Source of the DNA: Paenibacillus kobensis NBRC 15729
GTDB lineage: Bacteria > Bacillota > Bacilli > Paenibacillales > Paenibacillaceae
DNA length: 63,736 nucleotides
NCBI RefSeq assembly: GCF_004000825.1
Contig: NZ_BILZ01000033.1
Location: 1-63,736, forward strand
Reading direction: 5' to 3'
The notes under the pieces are model-generated. The model searched no databases, was not told the DNA's origin, and worked only from the letters and a program-made list of their open reading frames with translations. This document shows, piece by piece, positions 17,013-25,279 of the stretch (within the stretch, counting starts at the first letter, position 1; every line of letters starts with the position of its first letter). A program made the translations under genes and the position numbers.

Positions 17013-17902
17013 GCTAGTGAAGCCTCCTTCGATTGCTGCGGCGCGGTCAGCGCGACGAACACATCATCCATGCTCGGCTTGCGCAGCGTTATAGTCGAGT
17101 CTGCCGGATATAAAGCGGCGATTTCGTTCAACGTATGCCGGACATGCTGAACGCTTCCGTCTGTCGGGATCGTGCGAATGACTTCATCGCTGCTGCTGCG
17201 CAGCTCAATAACTTCGCTGCCGACCCGCGCTTTGAGCGCTGCAGCCGTACCTGAGGCGACGATGTGCCCGCCGTTCAAGACGGCAATCTCGTCGGCGAGA
17301 AGCTCAGCTTCTTCCAAATACTGCGTGGTGAGCAGAATCGTCATTCCTTGCTGCTTGAGCTGCAGAATCATGTCCCAGAGCGTGCGGCGGCTGACCGTGT
17401 CGAGTCCCGTTGTCGGTTCGTCAAGAAACAGGACCGGGCGCCTGACGACGAGGCTGACAGCTAGATCGAGTCGGCGGCGCATGCCGCCGGAGTAAGCCTT
17501 CACCCGTTTGTGCGCCGCGCCTTCGAGGTCGAACCGCTTCAGCAGTTCGGCGGTTTGGGCCCGGGCTTGCGCAGCGGATAAGCCGGACAGCCGGCACATC
17601 ATGATCAAGTTCTCATAGCCGGTGAGCACCTCGTCGACTGCGGCGAACTGGCCGGTCAGACTGATTAAGCGGCGCACCTCATCCCGGGCGGTGACGACAT
17701 CATGCCCCTCGATTCGTGCGTTCCCCTCATCAGGCGGGAACAAGGTCGATAGAATATGAATGAGTGTCGTTTTGCCGGCTCCGTTCGGTCCGAGCAGCGC
17801 CAAGACCGATCCTTTGGCCACGTTAAGATGAATGCCGTCCAGCACCGTTTGTTCGCCGAACTTTTTGCGGATGCCCGCTATTTCGATGGAGTGGATTGTC
17901 AC
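17009..17902 (-). CDS. ABC exporter ATP-binding protein (DrrA-like)
   Basis: A 297-residue ATPase. Walker A GPNGAGKTT is near residues 39-47, the signature YSGGMRRRLDLA, Walker B LFLDEPTTGLD, and the tail has the DrrA-type end (TLRKPSMDDVFVALT), typical of ATPases of antibiotic self-resistance exporters of the daunorubicin type. The start codon is GTG with GGAGG upstream. It is the first gene of the operon, preceded by the 17-bp motif shared with the TetR promoter. Confidence 0.92.
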   Translation of the reverse strand: MTIHSIEIAGIRKKFGEQTVLDGIHLNVAKGSVLALLGPNGAGKTTLIHILSTLFPPDEGNARIEGHDVVTARDEVRRLISLTGQFAAVDEVLTGYENLIMMCRLSGLSAAQARAQTAELLKRFDLEGAAHKRVKAYSGGMRRRLDLAVSLVVRRPVLFLDEPTTGLDTVSRRTLWDMILQLKQQGMTILLTTQYLEEAELLADEIAVLNGGHIVASGTAAALKARVGSEVIELRSSSDEVIRTIPTDGSVQHVRHTLNEIAALYPADSTITLRKPSMDDVFVALTAPQQSKEASLA

Positions 17903-17930
17903 GGGAGTTCCTCCGTTTCAGTAATTGTTG

Positions 17931-17947
17931 ATTACATAAACAGTATA
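17931..17947. promoter_or_regulatory. 17-bp shared promoter/operator motif of the ABC operon
   Basis: Minus-strand TATACTGTTTATGTAAT matches the motif at 15300-15316 at all but three positions and includes the -10 box TATACT. Probably the TetR operator of the exporter. Confidence 0.55.
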
Positions 17948-18085
17948 TGACGTACACATTTAAATAGACTCCATCTGGAGACGGATTCGAGGTCCGCTTG
18001 GAAGAGGATCTTCTGGCCTGGAAAGTATGTCGTCGTTCCATTGTGGAAGGCTGCGCGGCGGCGTATACTATGGGCCATAGCCATC

Positions 18086-18109
18086 GTTCGACTTCGAGCG
18101 AGGTCGAAC
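18086..18109. promoter_or_regulatory. MerR-type operator
   Basis: GTTCGAC and GTCGAAC form 7-bp inverted arms around 10 bases. The dyad lies 29 bp before the MerR gene. MerR proteins bind such dyads between promoter elements. It may also influence the divergent ABC operon. Confidence 0.55.
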
Positions 18110-18137
18110 TAAATCATGCTCGAGAGGGTGTTCTGCC

Positions 18138-18494
18138 ATGTATTCGATTCAAGAAGTTGCGCAAATATGCGATCTGTCGCCTCATACGATCCGTTATTAC
18201 GATAAAGAAGGACTTCTCCCATTCGTTGCCAGAACCAAGTCCGGCAACCGGACGTTCTCGGATACCGATCTGGAGCTCGTGAAGCTGATCTGCTGCTTGA
18301 AGAATACCGGCATGCCGATCAAAGAGATCAAAAAGTATATGGATATGGTCGTTGAAGGCAGCGGTACCGCCGAGGAGCGCAAGCAAATGATGATAGCCCA
18401 CCGGCGGGAAGTCGCCCGGCAGATGGACGAAATGAGGAAAAACTTGAACATCATCGATCTAAAGATCAAATTTTATGAGACGGGCCGGCATTAA
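18138..18494 (+). CDS. MerR family transcriptional regulator
   Basis: A 118-residue regulator. The winged helix covers residues 1-70: YSIQEVAQICDLSPHTIRYYDKEGLLP is the signature, followed by NRTFSDTDLELVKLICCLKNTGMPIKEIKKYM. It ends in a dimerisation coiled coil (about 75-115) with no metal-binding cysteines near the C-terminus, so it is of the small-molecule or stress type. It has the dyad at 18086-18109 upstream and lies divergent from the ABC exporter. Its target is probably its own promoter and one neighbour. Confidence 0.9.
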   Translation: MYSIQEVAQICDLSPHTIRYYDKEGLLPFVARTKSGNRTFSDTDLELVKLICCLKNTGMPIKEIKKYMDMVVEGSGTAEERKQMMIAHRREVARQMDEMRKNLNIIDLKIKFYETGRH

Positions 18495-18582
18495 CGGCGG
18501 CGGCGCGCAAGCTTTTTGTCCTGTCCATTCGTTCATTCCATATAGGATCCACAAATCGAATGGATACGGGGAGAGGGACAGG

Positions 18583-19137
18583 ATGGAGTATTTCGACGTA
18601 CTTGATGCGGATGGGATGAAGACGGGGGCAGTCGTAGAGCGGGGCGAGGCGCATGCGAAGGGGATTCTGCACAAAGTCGTTCATGTATGGCTGATCAACG
18701 CGGCGGGCGAGCTGCTGCTGCAGAAGAGAAGCAAAGTGAAAGATCTTCATCCGGATCAATGGTACGTATCGCTCGGCGGACACATCGAGAGCGGCGAGAC
18801 GAATGAGCAGACGATCGTCCGAGAGTTTATGGAAGAGCTCGGGTTGGACGTATCGGGATGTCTGCACGATGTTCGTTATTTGTATACGTTCCGGGAGCTA
18901 ATCGAAGCGAATGAAGGCACCTTCATCGACGACGCCTTCTACGATGTTCATATGCTGCGGATGAATGTGAATATCGAAGAGCTGATTTTGCAGGAGGATG
19001 AAGTGCAGGAAGTGAAGTGGTGTACATACGAGGCGTTCAAACAGGCTGTACAGAACCGCGATGAGCAATATTGGATTCATGAAGAAGGGTTCGCGGTTCT
19101 GTTTCGCCATATGGACGGGCTGTTACTTGTCCGTTAA
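18583..19137 (+). CDS. NUDIX hydrolase (IPP-isomerase-like subgroup)
   Basis: A 184-residue NUDIX enzyme. The NUDIX box GHIESGETNEQTIVREFMEELG is complete (Gx5Ex7REFxEELG, about residues 67-89), with the metal-binding glutamates in place. The front part (EYFDVLDADG, HVWLINAAGELLLQKRS, HPDQWYVSLGGH) resembles the YfcD/type-1 isopentenyl-diphosphate-isomerase-like group, but substrate specificity is unknown. I start at 18583 because GGGAGAGGGACAGG precedes this ATG; the longer frame overlaps the MerR gene. The 3' end overlaps the convergent amidohydrolase gene by 15 bases. Confidence 0.9.
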   Translation: MEYFDVLDADGMKTGAVVERGEAHAKGILHKVVHVWLINAAGELLLQKRSKVKDLHPDQWYVSLGGHIESGETNEQTIVREFMEELGLDVSGCLHDVRYLYTFRELIEANEGTFIDDAFYDVHMLRMNVNIEELILQEDEVQEVKWCTYEAFKQAVQNRDEQYWIHEEGFAVLFRHMDGLLLVR

Positions 19138-20283
19138 TGCCGTGAGCTCGAATATGAGCTCGTTCGCCATCCTTTTGTTCAACCGGTACGTCTCGTATTT
19201 GCCGGCTTGCGCGGATAAAGTCTTGATCGTCTGAATCTGGGTGCCGGTGGGCGGCTGAAGCTCGACTAGTCTCTCATAGTTCTGATAAGCGACCTTCGCC
19301 GCCGTCTCCGGCTTGAGCAGATCGATGATGTCATACAATCCTTTCGCCGCCGTATCCGTCGTCAGGCCGTAGCCCGAATCGGTGGACAGCATGAACCGGT
19401 CCGGATATTTCTCGATGAGCGGCACGAAATCTTCCAGCTTATTGGTACTGTCGTTGCTGTAGGCCGTGAAGCCTGCGAAGAAGTCGATGTACAGATTCGG
19501 ATGCTTCTCCAGCAGCGCTTCGATATTCGAGGGAGGATTATAGGCATTGGCATGTCCGAAAATAATAACGGTGTCCGGATGCTCATCCAGCGCTTCCTCC
19601 AAATGGACGATCGGCTCGCCGTTCGGCGGATCGATATGAAGCAGCACCGGCACCTTGTATTTGGCGGCAAGATCGTAGATGGCCGGCCAGTTGCCGTCGT
19701 TCGGATGCTTCGACTTCCATTTCACCTTGGATACGATCGGCGAGTAGGTCGAAGCGGCGGCCACTTCTCCGATGTTTAAATAGCCTTTCTCTAAGTTTTT
19801 CTCGACCACGGCAATGCCTTCGTCTTCATAGAGCGGGAAGCCGGCGAAGGAAGGGTAGACATGGGACGGCTCCTTTTGATATTGCTCCCATGCCATTCGA
19901 TCGGTCGTCTGAGCGCTAGGCTCGGAAATATCGCCGAACAGAACGATGCGGTCGATGCCGTAAGCACCCCATTCGGACAACGCGTTCGGGTTAGCCGCGG
20001 CATGATTATGGATGTCGATGACGGTAAGATCGCGATACGCCTCATAGAGCTCCTGGCCGGGCTTCTTGTTCGCCCTCATCGCTTCGACTTGCGTGGCTGC
20101 ATCCTGATCCGGCGCATAGTCGGTCATCGGCTCGACGATGACTTCTCGTCCAGCGGTTTCGGTAATTGCGGCTACTGTTTCGGTCTTGGAGCCGGTACTG
20201 GAGGATGCGCTGCAGCCTGCCAGCACTAAGGAAGCAGCCGACAGTGCACTTACGGTAATGCGTAGAAATTGGTGGGGCATCAT
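19123..20283 (-). CDS. Lipoprotein amidohydrolase (amidohydrolase_2 family)
   Basis: Metal-dependent hydrolase of the TIM-barrel amidohydrolase superfamily, exported and lipid-anchored: the N-terminus ends in the lipobox LVLAGC. Metal and catalytic motifs are DIHNHAA near residue 90, VLLHIDPP (first His after the barrel middle), FGHAN, and STDSGYG with the catalytic Asp. The first three codons are ATG ATG ATG after AGGAG, so the exact start is uncertain by one codon. It lies 16-20 bases downstream of a LacI gene and is probably in one operon. An extracytoplasmic lactonase or decarboxylase-like role is possible. Confidence 0.82.
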   Translation of the reverse strand: MMPHQFLRITVSALSAASLVLAGCSASSSTGSKTETVAAITETAGREVIVEPMTDYAPDQDAATQVEAMRANKKPGQELYEAYRDLTVIDIHNHAAANPNALSEWGAYGIDRIVLFGDISEPSAQTTDRMAWEQYQKEPSHVYPSFAGFPLYEDEGIAVVEKNLEKGYLNIGEVAAASTYSPIVSKVKWKSKHPNDGNWPAIYDLAAKYKVPVLLHIDPPNGEPIVHLEEALDEHPDTVIIFGHANAYNPPSNIEALLEKHPNLYIDFFAGFTAYSNDSTNKLEDFVPLIEKYPDRFMLSTDSGYGLTTDTAAKGLYDIIDLLKPETAAKVAYQNYERLVELQPPTGTQIQTIKTLSAQAGKYETYRLNKRMANELIFELTALTDK

Positions 20284-20302
20284 CATTTCTCCTCTTCTGG
20301 TG

Positions 20303-21316
20303 TCAGTATGTTCGTGCGGCGGTGCTCTTGCCTTGGAACAAGTGCGGTTTGATCCGGACCGATCGTCCGGTACCTCCATGAATGAGCTCTAGCAGCAGCT
20401 CGGCTGCTTTCGTCCCGATAGCCGGGTTGTCGATGACGATGGATGCCAGCGGCGGATTATAGTACTTACCGACATATAAGCCGTCATAGCCAATGACCGA
20501 GAGCTGGCCGGGCACATGGATGCCGGCTTCGGCGAGACTCGAGATGGCGCCCATCGCCATCAGATCGTTCGCGAAGAAGACGGCCGTCGTTTCCGGATGA
20601 AGACGGAGCAGGCGATGAACAGCTTCTTGGCCGCCGCTGCCTGTGTAATCGCTCCACACGACGGGCCGGTCATCCGGCGGCAGACCGGCCTCATCGGCCG
20701 CTTGCAGGAAGCCTTCTAGCCGTTGCCGGCTAATCTCGTAGGCTTCCGTTCCGTTCACCAGCGCAATTCTCCGGTGTCCATGCTCGATCAACCATCGGGT
20801 CGCCATATACGCACCTAATACCTCGTCAGTGTTCAGATTAGAGCAGGTACGGGTAACAATCGATTGTTCGAGTACGACAGTGGGGCTGTCCATTCCCTCA
20901 ATTTCTTCGTAGATCGGGTGATGGGACGGGAATGGGTTCATGATGATGCATCCATTCAGGTTGCGCGAGGCAATGGTCTCAGACAGCTCGCCCTTGACGT
21001 AGTTGACGTCGTTCACCGTACAAATAATCGACCGGTAATGATGGAGCGCCAATGCTTTGTTGATGTGTTGAAGCAGTTCGAAGAATGCGGGCCTAGCTTC
21101 ATAAACGTTGTCGGTAATAAGAATGCCGACCAGTTTGCTCTTCTGACTTACGAGCTCTTTGGCCGCTAGGTTCGGCACGTAGCCAAGCTCTTTGGCTGCA
21201 TCCAACACGAGCGTCCTCGTCTTCGGCTTCACGCCATAATCGTCATTGAGCGCCCGGGATACGGTGCTGACTGACATTCCACAATGCTTGGCTATATCTT
21301 TGATGGATATTTTCAT
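20303..21316 (-). CDS. LacI family transcriptional regulator
   Basis: A 337-residue repressor. The LacI helix-turn-helix is at residues 1-50 (SIKDIAKHCGMSVSTVSRALN plus the hinge KELGYVPNLAAKEL), then a periplasmic-binding-type sugar domain ends ELIHGGTGRSVRIKPHLF. The start at 21316 follows GGAGG. Two identical GGGAACGTTCCC operators lie upstream, so autoregulation through looping is likely. It heads a two-gene operon with the lipoprotein amidohydrolase; the effector is probably a sugar-related compound. Confidence 0.93.
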   Translation of the reverse strand: MKISIKDIAKHCGMSVSTVSRALNDDYGVKPKTRTLVLDAAKELGYVPNLAAKELVSQKSKLVGILITDNVYEARPAFFELLQHINKALALHHYRSIICTVNDVNYVKGELSETIASRNLNGCIIMNPFPSHHPIYEEIEGMDSPTVVLEQSIVTRTCSNLNTDEVLGAYMATRWLIEHGHRRIALVNGTEAYEISRQRLEGFLQAADEAGLPPDDRPVVWSDYTGSGGQEAVHRLLRLHPETTAVFFANDLMAMGAISSLAEAGIHVPGQLSVIGYDGLYVGKYYNPPLASIVIDNPAIGTKAAELLLELIHGGTGRSVRIKPHLFQGKSTAARTY

Positions 21317-21336
21317 GATGCGGGCACCTCCGTTTC

Positions 21337-21411
21337 GGGAACGTTCCCAATTTATAAAGAGAATATAAAATAAAAATGGAAAATAATCAATATATTTTTG
21401 GGAACGTTCCC
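21337..21411. promoter_or_regulatory. Two LacI-type operators
   Basis: GGGAACGTTCCC occurs twice (21337-21348 and 21400-21411), both extended by similar TTC/TT flanks. The centres are 63 bp apart, with AT-rich promoter-like sequence between. The central CG is the usual LacI-family operator core. Confidence 0.75.
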
Positions 21412-21426
21412 GAAATAGGAGGGGCG

Positions 21427-21720
21427 CCTGCACAAAATGCAGGGAAACGCCCCCGTTCGAGCGCATCAAGCCTGCATAAAGTGCAGGCTTAATGCGCGAA
21501 CGTGGCTTTGTAGACTGATGCTACTGCATTAAGTGCAGGGAAATGCCCCTATTCGAGCGCATGAGAGAGGATAGCGGCGGCAAAGCCTGCATAAAGTGCA
21601 GCCTTGATACGCGAGAATGGCGTTGCGGGCTGAGGTTACTGCACAAAGTGCAGGGAAGGGAGACGCCCCCGTTCGACTGCTCGAACGGGGATAGCGACTG
21701 GCCAAGCTGCATTGATCCAA
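21427..21720. repeat. Three tandem ~100-bp units carrying 9-nt-loop palindromes
   Basis: Units begin at 21427, 21523 and 21638, each with CTG[CA..9 nt..]CAGG-type hairpins followed by GGGAAacGCCCC and TTCGAGCGC-like segments. The first two units hold a second palindrome (21471-21487 and 21586-21602). Loops are CACAAAATG, CATAAAGTG, CATTAAGTG, CATAAAGTG and CACAAAGTG. Nothing else is seen between the LacI promoter and the Dph6-like gene. Confidence 0.75.
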
Positions 21721-21736
21721 CGAGGGAATCTGCCTG

Positions 21737-22417
21737 TTAAACGGCAAGCTCCAACGGCAGAAAAGCATATTCGCCATGCCTAACGATGGCACACTTGCGG
21801 ACGCTTATCGGGTGTTTGAAAAGCGGACCGTCGACTACGGTCGTATGGAACTCGCCGCCTTCGCCGCATGGATCGATGCCGCGCTCGATCAGCTCGCGCA
21901 CATAATCATGTGTAATCGTCCGCCCGAGATCGTCCTCCCGCATTCCTAACGATAGATTGACCGTAACGACCACCGTGATGAATCCAAGGTCGATGAACTG
22001 TTCGATCACCTTGCGATGGTCCATTTCCCAGAGCGGCATGCCGAGCTGCAGCCCGACGCCAGCGGTCACCTTGTCATGCCAGCAGCCATGTGCGGGCATG
22101 TCCAGATCTCCTGTTACAAGCACCTCTGCTCCTTGGCTGCGCGCTTCGATGAGCAGACCGGTGAAGGCGGCCTCGTAATCGTCCCAGCTTGCCGCTGCCG
22201 TATAGACGGGAAGCCCAATCGAATCCGCTTGCGCGCGAATGATCTCCGGGGGCAAGCCGTGCGACCGGGACCGCTTTCCTTCCTCCTCGAGCATGACGAT
22301 GAGTCCTAACGCTTCTCCCGTCTGCATTGCGGTATAGAGCGCCAAGGTGCTGTCCTTGCCGCCGCTGTAAGAGGCGACGAACTTACGCCCCTGTGCGCCT
22401 GTTTTCCAATCCGCCAT
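21737..22417 (-). CDS. Dph6-like ATP-dependent amide ligase (PP-loop family)
   Basis: A 226-residue PP-loop ATPase of the diphthine-ammonia-ligase/MJ0570 family. The ATP-binding loop is YSGGKDSTLAL near residue 16. Family motifs EVLVTGDLDMPAHG, FITVVVTV and GIDPCGEGGEFHTTVVDGPLF are all present. Bacteria do not make diphthamide, so the substrate must differ. The start at 22417 follows AGGAGTG. It overlaps the DJ-1 gene by 35 bases and is the last gene of a RidA, DJ-1/PfpI, Dph6-like operon. In eukaryotes Dph6 carries RidA-like domains in the same polypeptide, which makes the linkage meaningful. Confidence 0.9.
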   Translation of the reverse strand: MADWKTGAQGRKFVASYSGGKDSTLALYTAMQTGEALGLIVMLEEEGKRSRSHGLPPEIIRAQADSIGLPVYTAAASWDDYEAAFTGLLIEARSQGAEVLVTGDLDMPAHGCWHDKVTAGVGLQLGMPLWEMDHRKVIEQFIDLGFITVVVTVNLSLGMREDDLGRTITHDYVRELIERGIDPCGEGGEFHTTVVDGPLFKHPISVRKCAIVRHGEYAFLPLELAV

Positions 22418-23003
22418 GATTACTATCACTCCTATTGCTTGGACTGTAATAAGGATAATCCATTAGCATGGCAATGTCGCTAGCGATTTCCCCGTTCATC
22501 GTTGATTCGATGAAGTACAGTCCAAGATCGACCGAGGCAGTAATGCCGCCGCCCGTGAAGATGCCGCCGTCTTGTACGGCGCGGCTCCGTACGACCTCCC
22601 GGCAGTAAGGCTTCAGCAGTTCGAGAGCGAGCGGATTGGTTGTCACCGTGCGGTCCCTCAAGAATCCCGCGGCCCCGTAAATTAGAGCGCCTGTGCAAAC
22701 GGATACTTTGTACGGTACCGCCATTGCGCTTTGTATCCATTGCATGAATGGCTTGTCGTGAATCCAACGTCTCGTGCCGATGCCGCCGGGAATGAACACG
22801 AGATCGTATGCAGCCAGGTCGGGAAGTACGCAGTCGGCCTTTATGGTCATCCCTCGGTCATCGGTTATTTCCGGCTTATCCGCACAATAGTGCCACGTTA
22901 AGTCGTCCCGGTATCCTCGTTTGTTAAGCCAAGTGACCGCGTTATGGAATCCGGCCAAATCAAGCGTCGTCATATCGTCGAATAGAATAAACGCCATGTG
23001 CAT
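22383..23003 (-). CDS. DJ-1/PfpI family protein
   Basis: A 206-residue class I amidotransferase-like protein. The nucleophile-elbow cysteine is in VSVCTGALIYGAAGFL near residue 103, preceded by DLVFIPGGIG, and the acid position is in the N-terminal ILFDDMTTLDLAG segment. This is the layout of isonitrile-hydratase/ThiJ-like members. AAGGAGG precedes the start. It lies between the RidA and Dph6-like genes with an 18-base gap on one side and overlap on the other, so it is co-transcribed. Chemistry (hydratase, glyoxalase or deglycase) cannot be told from sequence. Confidence 0.88.
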   Translation of the reverse strand: MHMAFILFDDMTTLDLAGFHNAVTWLNKRGYRDDLTWHYCADKPEITDDRGMTIKADCVLPDLAAYDLVFIPGGIGTRRWIHDKPFMQWIQSAMAVPYKVSVCTGALIYGAAGFLRDRTVTTNPLALELLKPYCREVVRSRAVQDGGIFTGGGITASVDLGLYFIESTMNGEIASDIAMLMDYPYYSPSNRSDSNHGGLENRRTGA

Positions 23004-23021
23004 CGGTATATATTCCTCCTT

Positions 23022-23480
23022 CTAATCGGCAGAATGAATTTCGAAGATGCTGTCAATGATAACCGGCAATTGATTGCGCAGCGAATTCGCTCCGAATACT
23101 GACCGCGCATGAAGGCCTTTCTCCCCGAATACTTCGGCCATCAGATCGGAGAAACCGTTCAATACGAGATGATGTTCGGCGAAGCTGGGACTCGAGTTGA
23201 TGAAGCCTTGCGCTTTGACAACCCGTTTCACGTTATCGAGGCTTCCGGCTGCGGCCTTGACGACGGCAAGCACTTCGATGCCTGCCGCCCTCGCGAACTG
23301 ATAGCCTTCCTCGGTCGTATAGTCCGCGCCAAGCTTGCCGCGTGAGTCCCCTGCAGGACCTTTGCCCGAAATGAATAATAAGCTGCCTGCGAGCACGAAG
23401 TTCGCATAGTTCGCAGCCGGAGCGCTCTCCGCCGGAAGTATGATGCCCAGCTGGGCCAGTCTGTCTTCAATCGTTGACAT
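23022..23480 (-). CDS. RidA/YjgF family protein
   Basis: A 152-residue protein of the Rid superfamily, which hydrolyses reactive enamine/imine intermediates. The N-terminal YANFVLAGSLLFISGKGP and C-terminal RSVFGANSLRNQLPVIIDSIFEI follow the family, but the usual terminal Arg-containing motif (VRxxVxxxxLPxxxxVEIE) is altered, so it belongs to a divergent Rid subgroup of the YjgH/Rid5-7 kind. The start at 23480 has GGGGG upstream. It is the first gene of the operon with DJ-1/PfpI and Dph6-like genes. Confidence 0.9.
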   Translation of the reverse strand: MSTIEDRLAQLGIILPAESAPAANYANFVLAGSLLFISGKGPAGDSRGKLGADYTTEEGYQFARAAGIEVLAVVKAAAGSLDNVKRVVKAQGFINSSPSFAEHHLVLNGFSDLMAEVFGEKGLHARSVFGANSLRNQLPVIIDSIFEIHSAD

Positions 23481-23728
23481 GTTGATACCCCCTGAATCGT
23501 TTATGGAGTAATAAACCCTAATGACTCTATCCATAGGCTATAGGGGAACGGCCGCGATTAGAAGACTCAGATGCGGCCAGAAATAGAGGGTCAGATGGTC
23601 TTATGGAATTCCCTGACCAAATACGCAGGATAATGCAGCTGGCCTCCGCTATAATAGGGACAAGATGATCTGATGGGATGACCTGAAAGCGGCAGCGCAG
23701 GGCTCTCACTATGGACAAGGGAGTGAGC

Positions 23729-24187
23729 ATGATGCGAGACGAGCTGATCATACGGGCGGAGATGCTGATTCGAAAGCCGGTGCAGCAGGTATACGACGCT
23801 TTTATCGATCCGGCGGTTACATCGAAGTTCTGGTTCACAAGAGGCAGCGGCAAGCTGGAGAAGGGGCGGACCGTAGAGTGGCACTGGGATATGTACGGTG
23901 CGGCAGCCGAAGTCGAAGTGGTCGATGCGGTGCCGAACGAACGAATCGTTATCGATTGGGGAACGAAAGTCGAGTGGACGTTTACTCCCCAGTCTGAGAG
24001 CATGACCTTCGTGACGATTACGAACTCGGGGTTCCAGGGCGGTGAGGATGAGATCGTCAACCAGGCCATCGATGCGAAGGAAGGGTTCACGATCGTGCTG
24101 TGCGGATTGAAGGCATATCTGGAGCATGGCATCGAGCTGAATCTTGTCGCGGACAAAGCGCCGCATGCCCATATTAAAGCAGAGTAG
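23729..24187 (+). CDS. SRPBCC (AHSA1-like) domain protein
   Basis: A START-like hydrophobic-pocket protein of about 152 residues. The AHSA1 signature runs from KPVQQVYDAFIDPAVTSKFWF through ERIVIDWGTKVEWTF to a C-terminal helix. I start at 23729 because AAGGGAG lies just before this ATG, while the ATG at 23711 has only a weak site. AHSA1-type proteins bind lipids or are linked to stress responses; the ligand here is unknown. It is followed by two or three small conserved genes in the same direction with short gaps. Confidence 0.87.
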   Translation: MMRDELIIRAEMLIRKPVQQVYDAFIDPAVTSKFWFTRGSGKLEKGRTVEWHWDMYGAAAEVEVVDAVPNERIVIDWGTKVEWTFTPQSESMTFVTITNSGFQGGEDEIVNQAIDAKEGFTIVLCGLKAYLEHGIELNLVADKAPHAHIKAE

Positions 24188-24199
24188 GAGGGTTTAAGA

Positions 24200-24568
24200 A
24201 TGAACGTAACAGTTGATACGAGAGGGAACTCGAAAGTCGCTGTGATCGACAGCAGTGAGGTGCTCATCCATGATGTGCAGGATGCGCTCGACTTAATGGC
24301 ATCGATCAGGTACAGCCACGACTGTGACAAAATGCTGATCCGCAAATCGAACGTCACCGAGGCGTTTTTTGATCTGAGCACGCGGATTGCCGGCGATATT
24401 TTGCAGAAATATACGAACTACCAAGTGAAGCTGGCGATCGTCGGCAGCTACGACGGCTACGCGAGCAAGAGCCTTCGGGATTTTATCTATGAAAGCAATC
24501 ATGGTACGCAGGTGTTCTTCCTTGGGGACGAAGCAGAGGCGCTGGATAAACTTCATCAGGTTGGATAA
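24200..24568 (+). CDS. DUF4180 domain protein
   Basis: A 122-residue conserved protein. Visible family features are the SSEVLIHDVQDALDLMASIRYSHDCDKMLI opening, SNVTEAFFDLSTRIAGDILQK and the conserved FIYESNHGTQVFF end. The family has no established function; it resembles STAS-like alpha/beta folds. GGAGGG sits before the ATG, 12 bases after the SRPBCC gene, so the two are probably an operon. Confidence 0.85.
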   Translation: MNVTVDTRGNSKVAVIDSSEVLIHDVQDALDLMASIRYSHDCDKMLIRKSNVTEAFFDLSTRIAGDILQKYTNYQVKLAIVGSYDGYASKSLRDFIYESNHGTQVFFLGDEAEALDKLHQVG

Positions 24569-24640
24569 CGCTATTTGACGATGGTTACACAAGCGTGCTA
24601 TGTTCATTTCGGTATGTAACATAATATGGGAGGAATCGAC

Positions 24641-24961
24641 ATGATCGTTGTGACGACAGAGAACATTCCCGGCTACCGTATCGACCGTGTCGTCGGCCAT
24701 ACGTTCGGCGTTGTTGTCAGAAGCCGCGGGCTTGGCGGCAATATTACGGCGGGCGTGCGAAGCTTGTTCGGCGGAGAGATCAAGGAATATACTGAGATGA
24801 TCGAGGACGCGCGCAAGACGGCGATCGACCGGATGGTTCAGAATGCCCATGGGATGGGAGCTAATGCGATCATTATGATGCGGTTCGACTCCGGTGAGAT
24901 CGGCCAGACGATGTCGGAGATTGTAGCGTACGGAACGGCTGTCGTTATCGAGAAGTCGTAA
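24641..24961 (+). CDS. YbjQ family (DUF74) heavy-metal-binding-like protein
   Basis: A 106-residue protein matching the YbjQ family throughout: TTENIPGYRIDRVVGHTFGVVVRSR, then GGEIKEYTEMIEDARKTAIDRM and ANAIIMMRFDS. Members form pentamers or decamers; metal binding has been suggested for the family. GGGAGG precedes the chosen ATG. The next gene starts five bases later, so they are co-transcribed. Confidence 0.92.
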   Translation: MIVVTTENIPGYRIDRVVGHTFGVVVRSRGLGGNITAGVRSLFGGEIKEYTEMIEDARKTAIDRMVQNAHGMGANAIIMMRFDSGEIGQTMSEIVAYGTAVVIEKS

Positions 24962-24966
24962 GGGCG

Positions 24967-25206
24967 ATGTCAACGATATTCATTGTTTATCTTATTAGCC
25001 AGTTTCTAATTATCGGCATTTCGGTTGCCGGTACGATGATATACCGCCGCAGACGCCGCCGTTCCCGGAAGTTCCAGGCTCCGCCGGGCTTTCACCGAAC
25101 GGATGAAATATTCGTCGATCCGACGACAGGCGTCATTCAGCAGGTCTGGTATAACGAACAAAGCGGGGAACGGTTGTACGAGACCGTGCCGCTGAACCGC
25201 AAATAA
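24967..25206 (+). CDS. Small membrane protein downstream of ybjQ-like gene
   Basis: A 79-residue protein with one N-terminal membrane helix (about residues 5-25), a strongly basic stretch RRRRRRSRK, and a soluble tail rich in aromatic residues (IFVDPTTGVIQQVWYNEQSGERLYE). By the positive-inside rule the tail is cytoplasmic. I do not recognise a family. The tight spacing after the YbjQ gene and the terminator that follows suggest it works with that protein, perhaps as a membrane anchor. Confidence 0.8.
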   Translation: MSTIFIVYLISQFLIIGISVAGTMIYRRRRRRSRKFQAPPGFHRTDEIFVDPTTGVIQQVWYNEQSGERLYETVPLNRK

Positions 25207-25256
25207 GCTAGATCCGCGCAGCCAGTCGGGGCCGCACGGATCTAGCTTATTTTTTA
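25202..25256. terminator. Terminator, also facing the aldehyde dehydrogenase gene
   Basis: AATAAGCTAGATCCG and CGGATCTAGCTTATT form a perfect 15-bp stem followed by TTTTT; it begins at the stop codon of the small membrane protein. Confidence 0.85.
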
Positions 25257-25279
25257 TATCGGGCTTGGGACTAACCGTA

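Noticed and set aside
21427-21720. CRISPR array
   Set aside because: Repeats are imperfect hairpins with irregular spacing and related, not unique, intervening sequence; no cas genes.
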